64,000 bases of DNA from CAIXSC01 sp046349855 (GCA_046349855.1 JAXMBM010000003.1:124001-188000), one strand, 5' to 3'. Shown: positions 36,940-46,981, numbered from the stretch's first letter. Program-made: numbers and translations. Notes: generated from the letters alone by a model not told the origin.

Positions 36940-37662
36940 ATGGACGAATCGGCCGGAACGGTAATCGCGTCGCTCGAACAGGCCTTGGCCGAGGCGCTCG
37001 CCGGTCAGCCCCCCGATGCGCGGGCCTGTTTTGAACTGGCGAATCGGCTGGCGGAGCTGGGGGCTCATGAGTCGGCCGTCCAGGCACTGGAGTGCGTCAT
37101 CCGCTTGCGACCCGACGTGGCGGCGGCCCATTTCAATCTGGCCAACTCGCTGCTGGCACTTCGTCGCTGGGACGAGGCCTGCGCGGCGCTCGACGCCAGC
37201 CTCGCTCTGGAACCCTCGGCCGAGGCGCTGGAAAACCTGGCCTTCGCCCACGTACAGTGCCAGCGACTCGCACCGGCTCTGACGGCACTCGAACAAGCCC
37301 TCCAGCTGGCTCCTCGGTCCACCACGGCGCGCCCGCGACTGGCCCGACTGCTGCTGGCGGCCGGTCGTCCCGCGGATGCCACGCAGGTGCTCCGCGAGGG
37401 ACTCGAACTCCTGCCGCTCGAGCCCAGTTTCCGCGCGGAATGGGCGCAGCTGTTACAGAATACGGGGCAAATCGTACTGGCCATCGACGCCTGGCGCGAA
37501 GCACTGGCCCTGGCCCCCGACAACTCGGAGTGGCGCATCTACCGCGCCGCCCTCCTCCAACTGGTGGGCCGACATGCCGAGGCGCGGCAGGTCGTCGAAG
37601 AGGGGCTCGCCCGCCACCCCGAAGATGAGCGGCTGCGGCAATTCGCCGCGGCCGCCCAATGA
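36940..37662 (+). CDS. TPR-repeat protein
   Basis: This 240-residue soluble protein is built almost wholly of tetratricopeptide repeats, about six. Examples are ARACFELANRLAELGAHESA, AAHFNLANSLLALRRWDEAC, AEALENLAFAHVQCQRLAPA and TTARPRLARLLLAAGRPADA. It has no signal peptide. I chose the ATG at 36940 (AGGA upstream); the open frame before it overlaps lptB. It is a protein-interaction scaffold with an unknown partner. Confidence 0.75.
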   Translation: MDESAGTVIASLEQALAEALAGQPPDARACFELANRLAELGAHESAVQALECVIRLRPDVAAAHFNLANSLLALRRWDEACAALDASLALEPSAEALENLAFAHVQCQRLAPALTALEQALQLAPRSTTARPRLARLLLAAGRPADATQVLREGLELLPLEPSFRAEWAQLLQNTGQIVLAIDAWREALALAPDNSEWRIYRAALLQLVGRHAEARQVVEEGLARHPEDERLRQFAAAAQ

Positions 37663-37893
37663 TGCCGGTCGGCAATTCCGCCTGAAGCCGCTGGTCGAGA
37701 ATCTCCCGCGGATCGGTCGCGCAGCGCCGGGCAGGGCAGGACGGCACCGGACGGGACGCGACAGGTCAGACCGATACTTGTGAGCACGCCCTGGCAGAGT
37801 CTACACTCGCCACATCGCGGACCCGCATTCCGTCCCAGGCGGCAGTGTGCCTGACCGCGGTGTTTCCGATCGTTTCGTGTCCAGGCGCCTCCC

Positions 37894-38082
37894 ATGTCCG
37901 GTGTCGACGAGCAACTCCCCGAACCGCAGGGACCCCATGAACGATTGTTTCGCTGGGGAGCGACCGGGTTCGTGATCGCCGTCGTCGTGGTGGCTCCGTT
38001 GTCTCTGTGGATTGCCAAACTGTGTGGCTGGCAGCCGCCACCGGTCGTGGTCAAGATCCTCAGCTTCTTGGAAAGTTCCTAA
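37894..38082 (+). CDS. Small single-pass membrane protein
   Basis: This 62-residue protein has a charged N-terminus, one membrane helix (GFVIAVVVVAPLSLWIA) and a short tail rich in Pro and Val. It has no known family. It ends about 40 bp before the contractile-sheath fusion gene on the same strand, so co-transcription is likely. Confidence 0.5.
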   Translation: MSGVDEQLPEPQGPHERLFRWGATGFVIAVVVVAPLSLWIAKLCGWQPPPVVVKILSFLESS

Positions 38083-38123
38083 GCCCTTCCTCGCGCTGGT
38101 CGTGCAGCTGGCAGGAGAATCCC

Positions 38124-39872
38124 GTGCGCTATCAGGTCAATTTCGGCAATCTCTCGGTCACTTCGTCTCCCCTCAAGGCCGCCTCCGGCAAATTCCGCAT
38201 CGCCGTGCTGGGCGACTTTTCCGGCCGCGCCAACCGCGGGCAACTGGCCACGGGGGACGAACTGGCCAAGCGCAAACCCCTGCGAGTGGATGCCGACAAT
38301 CTGGAAGACATTTTTCGCCGCTTCAACGTCACTCTGCGATTGCCGCTCGCCGCCGATGGCGGGGTGATCGAGATCCCCGTCACGTCGCTCGACGAACTGC
38401 ATCCGGACGAGCTGTATGGCAACGTCGAGTTGTTCAGCGAGCTGGGCAACTTGCGGAAGCGGCTGAAAAACACGAGCACGTTTGCCGCCGCTGCCAAAGA
38501 AGTGCAATCCTGGTCGGGCGGCGACGACGACGAAGCGGAGGCTGCACGGCCGGTCAAGCCGCGTGGCTCGGCGATTCCTCATGGCAAGCTGTCGGACTTC
38601 GCCCGGCTCGTGGGACAAGCCGCAGGTGGCGATGCGGAAGAGGCTTCCATCAAGGATCTGCTCAAGCAGATCGTCGGACCGCACGTCGTTCCGGCGAAGG
38701 ATCCCAAGCAGGACAAACTGGTGGCCACCGTCGATGCCGCACTGTCGGACGCCATGCGCCGAGTGCTCCACGATCCCGATTTTCAGGCCCTGGAAGCATT
38801 GTGGCGGAGCGTCGATCTGCTGGTGCGGCGTTTGGAATGTGACGAATCGTTGCAGGTGGTGCTGTTCGACATCACGGCCGAAGAGATTGCCGCGGACCTC
38901 AGCCAGGCCTCGGACCTCACCGAAACGGGCCTCTACAAACTGCTCGTCGAACAGCCCGCACTGGATGCGAACCAAGGGGCCTTTGCCGCGCTATTGGGAA
39001 TGTTCGTCTTCGAACAAACGCCGCCGCACTGCGATCTGCTCGGCCGACTCGCGCGGATCGCCGTCTGTGCCAAGGCGCCATTCGTTGCGGGAATCAGCAA
39101 CGATTGCCTCGCCAAACGAAAGCCGGAAGACGAACATCCACTCGTCAAACAGGCCTGGGCCGACCTGCGTGCCCTCCCCGAAGCCGCCTACCTGGGACTG
39201 GTCGCTCCTCGTTTTCTCCTCCGCTGGCCCTACGGCAAGAAGACCGAACCGATCACCCCGTTCGCCTTCGAGGAGTTTACGCCGCAGAGCGGTGTGAAGG
39301 GGATGCTGTGGGGGAATGGAGCCGTGCTCGCCGGACTGCTGCTGGGAGCCACGTTCCAGCAAGAGGGCCTGCAGGGCATGAAACTGGGAACGGTGCTGAC
39401 GGTCAACGATCTGCCCTATTACTACTACACCGACGCCGATGGCGATCAGATCGCCCTGCCGTGCACCGATCGCCTGCTCTCCGAAGCACTCTGCATGCAC
39501 GTTACGTCCCTGGGAATCATGCCGCTGGTGGCCCTGAAGGGACGCGCGGAAGTGCGGCTGGCCAGCTTCCAGTCACTCGCCGGCCGACCGCTGTTGGGCC
39601 CCTGGTCGTCGGAGCAGGTCGCGGTGTCGACGTCGGCCACTCCGACCAGCGCTCCCGCGGCAGCTCCCCCAGCCAGCGCTCCGGAAGCGGCACCCGCCCC
39701 GGCGGCCGCAGCCGCTCCGGCAGAAACGCCCGCCGAAGCAGCCGCCGCAGCCGACTCGGAACTCGACGCCCTCCTCGCCTCGCTGGGCGGAGGTGAGTCT
39801 CCACCGCCAGCCGCGGAAGGAGCCGATGCGGGCATCGATCCGGACCTCGCCGCCCTGCTGGCCGACCTGTAG
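38124..39872 (+). CDS. tssBC: Contractile sheath protein, TssB and TssC domains fused
   Basis: This 582-residue protein combines both type VI secretion sheath subunits. Residues 1-130 are TssB/VipA-like, with FRIAVLGDFSGRANRG and LRVDADNLEDIFRRFNVTLR. Residues about 195-490 are TssC/VipB-like: DFQALEALWRSVDLLV, LFDITAEEIAADL, FAALLGMFVFEQTP, YLGLVAPRFLLRWPYG, PFAFEEF and WGNGAVLAGLL. A variable acidic linker (131-195) joins them. The tail (about 500-582) is Ala/Pro-rich with a helical end. The start is a GTG at 38124 with AGGAGA six bases upstream. In classical T6SS, tssB and tssC are separate adjacent genes that co-assemble. No baseplate, tube (Hcp), spike or ClpV gene is in the window. Confidence 0.8.
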   Translation: MRYQVNFGNLSVTSSPLKAASGKFRIAVLGDFSGRANRGQLATGDELAKRKPLRVDADNLEDIFRRFNVTLRLPLAADGGVIEIPVTSLDELHPDELYGNVELFSELGNLRKRLKNTSTFAAAAKEVQSWSGGDDDEAEAARPVKPRGSAIPHGKLSDFARLVGQAAGGDAEEASIKDLLKQIVGPHVVPAKDPKQDKLVATVDAALSDAMRRVLHDPDFQALEALWRSVDLLVRRLECDESLQVVLFDITAEEIAADLSQASDLTETGLYKLLVEQPALDANQGAFAALLGMFVFEQTPPHCDLLGRLARIAVCAKAPFVAGISNDCLAKRKPEDEHPLVKQAWADLRALPEAAYLGLVAPRFLLRWPYGKKTEPITPFAFEEFTPQSGVKGMLWGNGAVLAGLLLGATFQQEGLQGMKLGTVLTVNDLPYYYYTDADGDQIALPCTDRLLSEALCMHVTSLGIMPLVALKGRAEVRLASFQSLAGRPLLGPWSSEQVAVSTSATPTSAPAAAPPASAPEAAPAPAAAAAPAETPAEAAAAADSELDALLASLGGGESPPPAAEGADAGIDPDLAALLADL

Positions 39873-40063
39873 TGCGTCGGGCAAGTCGTGATGATCGAGT
39901 TGCCGCATGACCACACCACCGCAAACGACGTCACCGCTCCCCGTCGGGTAGCGGTCGCCACGCGATTGACCAAGTAAGCGACAATCTCGTCTCGACAACG
40001 CCAGGGCGGAGCAGCGGCGAGTCGCGGATCGGTTCGGTGATTCTCGGTCCCTCGAACCGCGCG

Positions 40064-40087
40064 TTGGACCACGGAGTGGTCCACGAC
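40064..40087 (+). repeat. REP-like hairpin
   Basis: Stem ggaccac / gtggtcc with a gga loop, preceded by gtt and followed by acgac. It differs from the copy at 16587-16610 by paired changes that keep the stem. It ends about 30 bases before the next ATG. Confidence 0.6.
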
Positions 40088-40116
40088 AATGAGAATGACT
40101 ACGGGAGGAGGAGGCG

Positions 40117-41133
40117 ATGACGTCTACCAATATTCAGGAATTGTTCGCTCGCATTTCGCTGGCCGATATCCGCGCGTACCTGACCGAATGTGGTTGGAGC
40201 GTGGAATGCGCCGAGGGAAGTGAGACCATTCACTTTCATCCGCCGGCGCAGCTGGACGCCAGCGACTTGTGGCTCTGGTGCCCCGAATCACACCCCAAAT
40301 TCCGCCGACGGGTACCGGATATCCTGTTTTCGCTGAGTCTGCTCGAGAACCGGCCGGCACTCGACATTGCCAACGACCTGTACGGGCTCGGGCAGCGGTC
40401 CCAGGCAACTCGCACCACCAAGCCCGATGCCTCGTCCCAACCCACGAGCACCGGTGGCGACGCGGTGCCCGAGCGGCGGGAGACGGTGTGCTGGACCTTC
40501 ACGCACCGCGGCTCCGATACGCTCATGCTGCGTCTCGTCCCGGATGGTGGTACCCATGCGCTGGAACCGGGCGACCGCCTCGTCGCCGTGTACCGCGCCG
40601 GCGAGTTGCCGGTGTCGGACGAACCGCTGGTCGATTTCGCGCTGGCCGATTCAAGTGCCGTCGTTACCGCGCGCGTCACCCCTCCCCAGCTGCGGTTCTT
40701 TCAAGAAGCGGGCCTGCGGGCCGACCGTCGTCCACCGACACCCCGCGTGATTGTGGCCGAGGAACTGGCGGGTTTGCCCAGCAGCGACGGAAGCGATGCC
40801 ACGGCCGACCAGCTCGCGCAGCTGGCTCCCGCGCTGGAACGCATCGAGTTTGAACTGGAGAGCGACGGACCGCCGGATCGCCGGTTGGAGGATACCTACC
40901 GCCGCCAGGCGGCTCTGCTGGCCGCTGCACTGGTCCGGCAACTTCCACTGACACCGCTGGCGCGCCAGCTGGTCTGGCGAGTGACGTTGCGGTTACTGGC
41001 ACCGGTGCAACTGGGGCTGGAACTGTATGGCTCCGCCGTCGATGAACTCTACTTCACCGCCGCGGCCGACGCGGAAGCGAGCCCGACACGCACCCGGGCT
41101 CTGCTCGCCACTCATACTACTTGTCGAACTTGA
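40117..41133 (+). CDS. Hypothetical protein downstream of sheath gene
   Basis: This 338-residue soluble protein is not recognised. The N-terminal ~90 residues form a compact domain (ISLADIRAYLTECGWSVECA, FRRRVPDILFSLSLLEN), followed by a linker. The C-terminal helical part ends in RQLVWRVTLRLLAPVQLGLE. A strong purine run (gggaggaggagg) precedes the ATG. It follows the sheath gene by about 240 bp on the same strand. Its 3' end overlaps that of the convergent gene at 41117-41974 by 17 bp, so transcription of one may interfere with the other. Confidence 0.7.
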   Translation: MTSTNIQELFARISLADIRAYLTECGWSVECAEGSETIHFHPPAQLDASDLWLWCPESHPKFRRRVPDILFSLSLLENRPALDIANDLYGLGQRSQATRTTKPDASSQPTSTGGDAVPERRETVCWTFTHRGSDTLMLRLVPDGGTHALEPGDRLVAVYRAGELPVSDEPLVDFALADSSAVVTARVTPPQLRFFQEAGLRADRRPPTPRVIVAEELAGLPSSDGSDATADQLAQLAPALERIEFELESDGPPDRRLEDTYRRQAALLAAALVRQLPLTPLARQLVWRVTLRLLAPVQLGLELYGSAVDELYFTAAADAEASPTRTRALLATHTTCRT

Positions 41134-41974
41134 TCGTCAGCCCGCACTGCGCCTTGATCGCATCGGACAGCAGATTGCGCTTTGTCGACAGCTGCCCCTC
41201 GACCTTGAAGGTGAATTGTTCGGCTGCCGGTTCGATGGTGCCCGTAAGCTCCTGGTCGGGCTTCTCTTCGAGATACTTCTTCCAATCGGCCGACTTGGGT
41301 GCGCCGCTGAATCCGAGCAGCAGGACCTTGGTGTCTCCCTTGACGAACATCAGGCAGTCGATGGCCTGCTTCTTCCGCGTCTTGTCCTTGTCCGACTGGC
41401 CCATTTTTTCGAGGTTGCGGGACGACCACAGTTCCTTCAATTCGTCCGAGTAATCGGGGGGATCGTCCAGCACATCGGCGCTGTCGGTCTGGAAGCGGCC
41501 GCGCACCAGCGTGGCCTTCTTGAACGTCAGGTCATTGATGGTCGACATGTCGTCGGCCGGCAGCTTGGTGCGTCGATAGACGGCATCCCGGACTTCGCTG
41601 GGGGTCTCTTCCAACAGCTCTTCGACGTACTTGGTCGCCTTCTCCAACGCATCTTTCGCGCGCTTGAAGTCCTGCGGCTTGGACTCGTAGGAATCCTTGA
41701 CGATCTTGGCCGCTTCCTCCAGCGTCTCCACGATCTTCTTCCGGATGGCCGCCACGCGCGACTCGGCCGCCATCTGCACCGCTTTTCGATCGATCTCGAC
41801 CGGCTTCTTCTTCCCCTTCGAGGACTTATCGTCATCCTCGTCAGGCAGCTTCAGGTCGATGTACAGAGCCAGCTTCCCGGGCGAAATGACCCCTTCCTTC
41901 CAGAGCTCCTGAATCGGCTTGCAGCTTTCCAGGACCTTTTCGATCTCGAGCTTGATCGGTTTGTTCGGTGCCAT
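41117..41974 (-). CDS. Unknown coiled-coil protein with shared C-terminal domain
   Basis: This 285-residue, Lys/Glu-rich cytoplasmic protein has long predicted helices (ETLEEAAKIVKDSYESKPQD, AKDALEKATKYVEELLEET) in the first 200 residues. The C-terminal 85 residues, from DCLMFVKGDTKVLLLGF to CGLTIKFDK, align with the N-terminus of the protein at 11173-12483: shared KG, LLL, a central Gly, F-x-V and G-L-T positions. The family is unknown to me. It lies convergent to the gene downstream of the contractile sheath. A structural or docking part of the sheath system is an inference. Confidence 0.65.
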   Translation of the reverse strand: MAPNKPIKLEIEKVLESCKPIQELWKEGVISPGKLALYIDLKLPDEDDDKSSKGKKKPVEIDRKAVQMAAESRVAAIRKKIVETLEEAAKIVKDSYESKPQDFKRAKDALEKATKYVEELLEETPSEVRDAVYRRTKLPADDMSTINDLTFKKATLVRGRFQTDSADVLDDPPDYSDELKELWSSRNLEKMGQSDKDKTRKKQAIDCLMFVKGDTKVLLLGFSGAPKSADWKKYLEEKPDQELTGTIEPAAEQFTFKVEGQLSTKRNLLSDAIKAQCGLTIKFDK

Positions 41975-42141
41975 GACGTGTCACCCGGAAACCGGGGAAG
42001 TTGGGAAGAGGGTGGAGCGGATACACAGACTGGCGGCATCGTAACCGATGTGGCTGGGGCTGTCACCCGCCAGCCGCTGCGCGACTCCAGGAACTCGCCT
42101 GCCAGCCGGCGCAGCCAGGCAGACCCGGTCTGTGATGCAGT

Positions 42142-43812
42142 TCAATCAGGCAAGGGCTGTCCCTTGGTTTCGGGGGCGAACCAGATGAGGACCATGCCGA
42201 TCACATAGACCAGACTCAACAGCGTACAGGCCGTAGCGAAGCCGCCCGGCATCTGCCAGGGACCCAGAGACAGGCCGTTCTTGAAAGCGGCCACCAGTCC
42301 CCCCAGCTGAAAGGAACCGACGGCCGCGAGGATCCGTCCAAAGTTGAAGCCGAACCCCTGCCCCGTGGCTCGGACCGTGGTGCGAAACAACTCAGGCAGG
42401 TACAGCGGCAGCCAGCCATAGAACGATGCGCTGCAGGTCCCGGCGATGAAGGCCGAAACAAGCATGCGGGGCCCAAAGGTCTGGTTGGTCTGGAATAGCA
42501 GGAGCACCGAACCGAAGGCCAGCACGCACAGGACGAAGTACGCGTTGCGTCGCCCCAGCAGGTCGCCCAGGTAAGCGGCAGCCAGCGTACCGACGATCGC
42601 TCCCACCGAAAGCCAGATCAGCATGTATTCCTTGGCCTTGGGCTTCTTCAGCGCCTGGGCAGCTGCCTCGTCCCCCGCCGCGGTGAGTTCTTCTCGCTGT
42701 TGTTGCGTCGCCGCTTCGGCAATCTTGTCCGCCCAGGCGGGTGCCTGTTGCGTGGCTCCCCAGGTCCCCAGCAGAGCGACACCGCTGAGGCAGGCGGCCA
42801 GCGCCATCCGCCGCAATGTCGAGCGGGAGAAGTCGGAGGACCCCGCCTGACCACTCGCTTGATAGCGCTGCAGAAAACGCACCACGGGATACGTGTAACC
42901 GAGAATCGCCATGGCCAGTCCCAGAACGACGGCTCCCAGGCGCAATCCCAGACTGTGGGTAAACAGTTCCTGCCCGCCCAGCGTCGTCGCTGGGTAAGCG
43001 TAGAGGTACACCATGAGCGCCGGCCCGAGCGCTCCCAGCAACACTCCCAGCAAATCCTGTGTCGCCCAGTTCGACGTGCTCCCCTTTTCTTTTTCCTGCT
43101 CCCACTTGGCCGACTCGGGCACAAAGATCCGGATGAAGAAGGTCAGCAAAGCCGGCACGATGCCCAGGATCATCATGACGCGCCAGCAATCATTGGCGAC
43201 CAATCGCTCCACCATCCAGTCCGGCAACCCCAGCCCGGCCACCCACCGTGCCAGACTTGCGCTGACGCTGGTAATCCCCAGCCCCACCATACCGACCATC
43301 AGGTAACCCACATTGGCCGCCGCTCCGATCAAGCCTGCCATGAAGGCCCGCGACCGATTGGGAAAGACTTCCATCACCAGCGCCACGCCCAACGACCACT
43401 CGCCCCCCATGCCGAGTGACGCGATGAATCGCAGTGCGCCCAACTGAAACGGAGATTCGACGACACCGCACAGCGAAGTGAACAGCGCGTAGGTGAGCAC
43501 GCTGATGGTCATCGCCCGGACTCGGCCAATCCGATCGCCCAGCCAGCCGAACAACACGCCACCGGTCGCTGCTCCCACCAGGAACAGCCCCGTGATCACT
43601 CCCAGCCAGGTGGCAATCTGCTGGTCTTTATCTGCGGACGCCGGCAGCAGATCCTGCATGGCAGGGCGACCGACCAGCGAGAAGACCCCCATCTCGGCTC
43701 CGTCGAACATCCAGCCGAGAAGTGCCGCGATCAGCGCCAACCACGCGCCACGACTCAACGGAGCACGGTCACTCGATGTCGGATTGGCGGGCGCGGACAA
43801 GCGATCGTTCAT
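42142..43812 (-). CDS. MFS transporter (metabolite:H+ symporter type)
   Basis: This 556-residue inner-membrane protein has about 12 helices. The family signature between helices 2 and 3 is GWLGDRIGRVRAM, followed by GMGGEWSLGVALVMEVFPN and, in the second half, YLPELFRTTVRATGQGFGFNFGR. These match the branch with sialate, lactate and sugar-acid symporters. Start at 43812 with AGGA seven bases upstream; the longer frame upstream is not needed. A long hydrophilic loop (about 335-420) separates the halves. The substrate cannot be told. It diverges from the second cytochrome pair. Confidence 0.85.
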   Translation of the reverse strand: MNDRLSAPANPTSSDRAPLSRGAWLALIAALLGWMFDGAEMGVFSLVGRPAMQDLLPASADKDQQIATWLGVITGLFLVGAATGGVLFGWLGDRIGRVRAMTISVLTYALFTSLCGVVESPFQLGALRFIASLGMGGEWSLGVALVMEVFPNRSRAFMAGLIGAAANVGYLMVGMVGLGITSVSASLARWVAGLGLPDWMVERLVANDCWRVMMILGIVPALLTFFIRIFVPESAKWEQEKEKGSTSNWATQDLLGVLLGALGPALMVYLYAYPATTLGGQELFTHSLGLRLGAVVLGLAMAILGYTYPVVRFLQRYQASGQAGSSDFSRSTLRRMALAACLSGVALLGTWGATQQAPAWADKIAEAATQQQREELTAAGDEAAAQALKKPKAKEYMLIWLSVGAIVGTLAAAYLGDLLGRRNAYFVLCVLAFGSVLLLFQTNQTFGPRMLVSAFIAGTCSASFYGWLPLYLPELFRTTVRATGQGFGFNFGRILAAVGSFQLGGLVAAFKNGLSLGPWQMPGGFATACTLLSLVYVIGMVLIWFAPETKGQPLPD

Positions 43813-44095
43813 GGCGGATTCCTGAGCGTAAGGTGCGGCCGGAGCAAGGCCGGCGAGCGCGGCGGCGGGAACGCCGCGGAACGTTTCCCGAGTCCACGAC
43901 GCGACTCCGCCCCGTTGGTCCGAGGGGGAGAGTGGTTCTGAGTCTATCCATCCTGAGGGGAGGAATGCCACCCGGGCCCCGGACTTCTGGCTTGCCCAGT
44001 CCGGCAGCTTGGTGTTTACTCAGGTTTGCGGAGCTCGTTGGCAGCTAGCCGTCCCGCTCCGCCCCTCCCACCACCCCACCCGTACGGCTCGACTC

Positions 44096-46957
44096 ATGAC
44101 TGGCTTGCTACACTGGCGCCATGGTTTGCAGGTAACGGTCCTCACCGGGCTGTTGCTGGCCAGCTTGGGGACCGCGCAAATCCTGCGGGCGGAAGAAACC
44201 GCGGTGACCCCTGCTCAGCGGGCCGAACAGGAGAAGTTTTTCGAGGACCGCGTACGACCATTGCTGGCGGCCAAGTGCTGGCAATGCCATGGTCCGACCA
44301 AGCAGGAAAACGACCTCCGGCTCGATGCGCGGGCCTCGCTGCTGGGAAATAGCTCGTCGGGTGGCCCCGTGACCGTCCCCGGCCATCCGGACCGCAGCCT
44401 CCTGATCAAGGCGGTGCGGCACGAGGGAGAACTGAAGATGCCGCCGGAAGAGAAACTGCCGGCGAGTGACATCGAGCTGCTGGAAACCTGGGTGCGTCAG
44501 GGACTCCCCTGGCCAGCAACCAGCCAGCCCGCGGCCCCGCTGACAGCGGCCGATCGGGCGGTGGGCGATCGCGCGACGCATTGGTCCTACCAGCCGGTGG
44601 TGCGGCCTCCCGTGCCGTCACCCGTTCAACGAACTCGGCTGCGCACGGGAGCGGATGCTTTCATCGCCGCCCAGCAGGAAGCGGCCTTGGTGACGTTCTC
44701 TCCGGACGCGGACCGCCGGACGATGGTGCGCCGGCTGTATCTCGATCTGCTCGGCCTGCCGCCCGACATGGAGATCAGCGACGAGGTTCTGGCGGATGAA
44801 TCGCCGGACGCGGTCGCTCGGCTGGTCGATCGTCTGCTGGCGTCGCCTCATTATGGGGAGCGCTGGGGTCGCCATTGGCTCGACGTCGCTCGATATGCCG
44901 ACACCAAAGGTTACGCCTTCGCCCAGGAGCGCCGGTATCCGTTCGCTTACACCTACCGCGATTACGTGGTGCGGGCGTTCAACGAGGATACGCCGTTCGA
45001 TCAGTTCGTCCTGGAACAACTGGCGGCCGATCAGTTGTCGTCCGCGGACGCTTCGCGGCTCGCCGCGCTCGGCTTTCTCACCACCGGGCGGAAATTCAAC
45101 AACCCGCACGACGATATCGACGACAAGATCGATGTGGTCGGGCGCGGACTCCTCGGGCTCACCGTAGGTTGTGCCCGCTGCCACGACCATAAGTACGATG
45201 CCATCCCGATGGAGGATTACTACGGGTTGTACGGCGTGTTCGCCAGTTGCCATGAGCCAGGCGAACTCCCGCTGATCGGTCATCCCGTCCAGAACGCCGC
45301 GTATCAGGCCTACGAGAAAGAGCTGCAGGCACTGCAGGCCAAAGTGAACGAGTTCGTCCAGCGGAAGCGAGGAGAACACCGCGACCTGGCTCGGCGGCTC
45401 GTCACCGACTATCTGGCGCGGATCCTCGCCGATCAACCGACGGTGATCCTGGAGAAACTGGGTTTCCTGGTGGGCAAGCCCGATGAGTTGCGGCCGAAGC
45501 TGGTGGAGCGCTGGCGGGATTTCCTGAAGCAGCGCGCTCAACCCAATGATCCCGTGCTGGGTCCCTGGGCGGAGCTCGCGGCCCTCCGTCCTGCCGCGGG
45601 TGGACCACCCTTCGCTGAATTGGCCGCGCCGATCCTGACACGCTGGCAGGGGGTCCCCGAAGGCACCGCCGCCGGCCAGCTCAACCCGCTGGTGAAGCAG
45701 GCACTCGCCGCTCAACCTCCGCGAGAGCGGATCGAATTGGCGAAGATCTATGGTCAGCTATTGACCCAGGTCTATCAGCAGTGGCAGCAGGCCGGCAGCA
45801 ATTCGGCCGCCGAAGCGCAGCTGTCGGAAGCCCAGCGGCAGGTGCTGCAGTTGCTGGTCGCCGCCGGCTCCCCCACGGATCTGAGTGACGTGGATCTCAA
45901 GGGAGTACTGAATCGGGCCGAGGGCAACGAGCAGAAGGAATTGCAGAAGAAGGTCGACGCCTTCCAGGCCTCTTCCCCCGCGGCGCCGCCCCGCGCCATG
46001 ATCGTGGCCGACAATGCTCAACCGCATCAGCCGCACGTGTTCCTCCGCGGCAATCCAGCTCGTCCCGGCAAAGCGGTCCCACGGCAGTTTCTGCTGGTTG
46101 CGGCGGGACCGGAGCGGCAACCGTTTCGCCAGGGAAGCGGCCGACTGGAGCTCGCTCAGGCCATCGTCGCGCCTCACAACCCGTTGACCCGCCGCGTGCT
46201 GGTCAATCGCCTCTGGATGTACCATCTGGGCGAACCGCTCGTTTCGACTCCCAGCGACTTCGGTGTGCGTGTCGCCGCACCTCCCCAGCGCGAATTGCTC
46301 GACTACCTCGCCGCAACGCTGCTCGAAACCGGCTGGTCGCTGAAGGCGCTGCAGCGGGAAATCGTGTTGTCGACAACCTTCGGCCAGTCGAGCCTGGATC
46401 GGCCGACGGCCCGCGCCGTCGACGCCGAGAACCGACTGTACTGGCGGATGAATCGGAAGCGACTCGAATTCGAGCCACTCCGCGACTCGCTGCTGGCTGT
46501 CTCCGGGCAGCTCGACGCCAGCCTCTACGGCCGCCCGGCGGAACTCACGCGCCCGCCGTTCACCTCCCGGCGATCCGTCTACGGATACATCGATCGGCAG
46601 GACCTGCCGAACCTGTTCCGCGTGTTTGATCTGGCCAGTCCCGATCAGAGCAGCGAACGGCGCCCGCGGACGACCGTCCCCCAACAGGCCCTGTTCCTGC
46701 TGAATTCGCCGTTTGTGATCGACCAGGCGCGGGCGCTGGTGCGTTTGCCCGAGATTGTCGGCGCGAGCGACGACGACGCGCGCGTCGCCGCACTGTACCG
46801 TCGCGTCTTGGGGCGGACCCCGACCGACGCAGAACGTTCGCTGGGCCGACAATTTGTGGCGGCCGCCGGCGAGCCAGCGGGGGACCGGCGTCTGTCCGGC
46901 TGGGAACAATACGCCCAGCTGCTGCTGCTCACTAATGAAATCGCGTTTGTCGACTGA
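44096..46957 (+). CDS. PSCyt1-DUF1549-DUF1553 c-type cytochrome protein (second copy)
   Basis: This 953-residue exported protein has a signal peptide (VTVLTGLLLASLGTAQILRA). PSCyt1 carries the haem site CWQCHG and the MPPEEKLP motif. DUF1549 is marked by LDLLGLPPDMEI, YGERWGRHWLDVARYADTKG and CARCHDHKYDAIPMEDYYGL. DUF1553 is marked by LVNRLWMYHLGEPLVSTPSD, RRSVYGYIDRQDLPNLFRVF and VPQQALFLLNSPFV. It lacks the ~250-residue middle insertion of the copy at 22326 but has a coiled-coil-rich middle instead. Its DUF1501 partner follows after 24 bp. It probably acts in periplasmic electron transfer linked to glycan degradation (family-level inference). Confidence 0.92.
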   Translation: MTGLLHWRHGLQVTVLTGLLLASLGTAQILRAEETAVTPAQRAEQEKFFEDRVRPLLAAKCWQCHGPTKQENDLRLDARASLLGNSSSGGPVTVPGHPDRSLLIKAVRHEGELKMPPEEKLPASDIELLETWVRQGLPWPATSQPAAPLTAADRAVGDRATHWSYQPVVRPPVPSPVQRTRLRTGADAFIAAQQEAALVTFSPDADRRTMVRRLYLDLLGLPPDMEISDEVLADESPDAVARLVDRLLASPHYGERWGRHWLDVARYADTKGYAFAQERRYPFAYTYRDYVVRAFNEDTPFDQFVLEQLAADQLSSADASRLAALGFLTTGRKFNNPHDDIDDKIDVVGRGLLGLTVGCARCHDHKYDAIPMEDYYGLYGVFASCHEPGELPLIGHPVQNAAYQAYEKELQALQAKVNEFVQRKRGEHRDLARRLVTDYLARILADQPTVILEKLGFLVGKPDELRPKLVERWRDFLKQRAQPNDPVLGPWAELAALRPAAGGPPFAELAAPILTRWQGVPEGTAAGQLNPLVKQALAAQPPRERIELAKIYGQLLTQVYQQWQQAGSNSAAEAQLSEAQRQVLQLLVAAGSPTDLSDVDLKGVLNRAEGNEQKELQKKVDAFQASSPAAPPRAMIVADNAQPHQPHVFLRGNPARPGKAVPRQFLLVAAGPERQPFRQGSGRLELAQAIVAPHNPLTRRVLVNRLWMYHLGEPLVSTPSDFGVRVAAPPQRELLDYLAATLLETGWSLKALQREIVLSTTFGQSSLDRPTARAVDAENRLYWRMNRKRLEFEPLRDSLLAVSGQLDASLYGRPAELTRPPFTSRRSVYGYIDRQDLPNLFRVFDLASPDQSSERRPRTTVPQQALFLLNSPFVIDQARALVRLPEIVGASDDDARVAALYRRVLGRTPTDAERSLGRQFVAAAGEPAGDRRLSGWEQYAQLLLLTNEIAFVD

Positions 46958-46981
46958 GAGACCGACGCAGGAGTGGAACCG

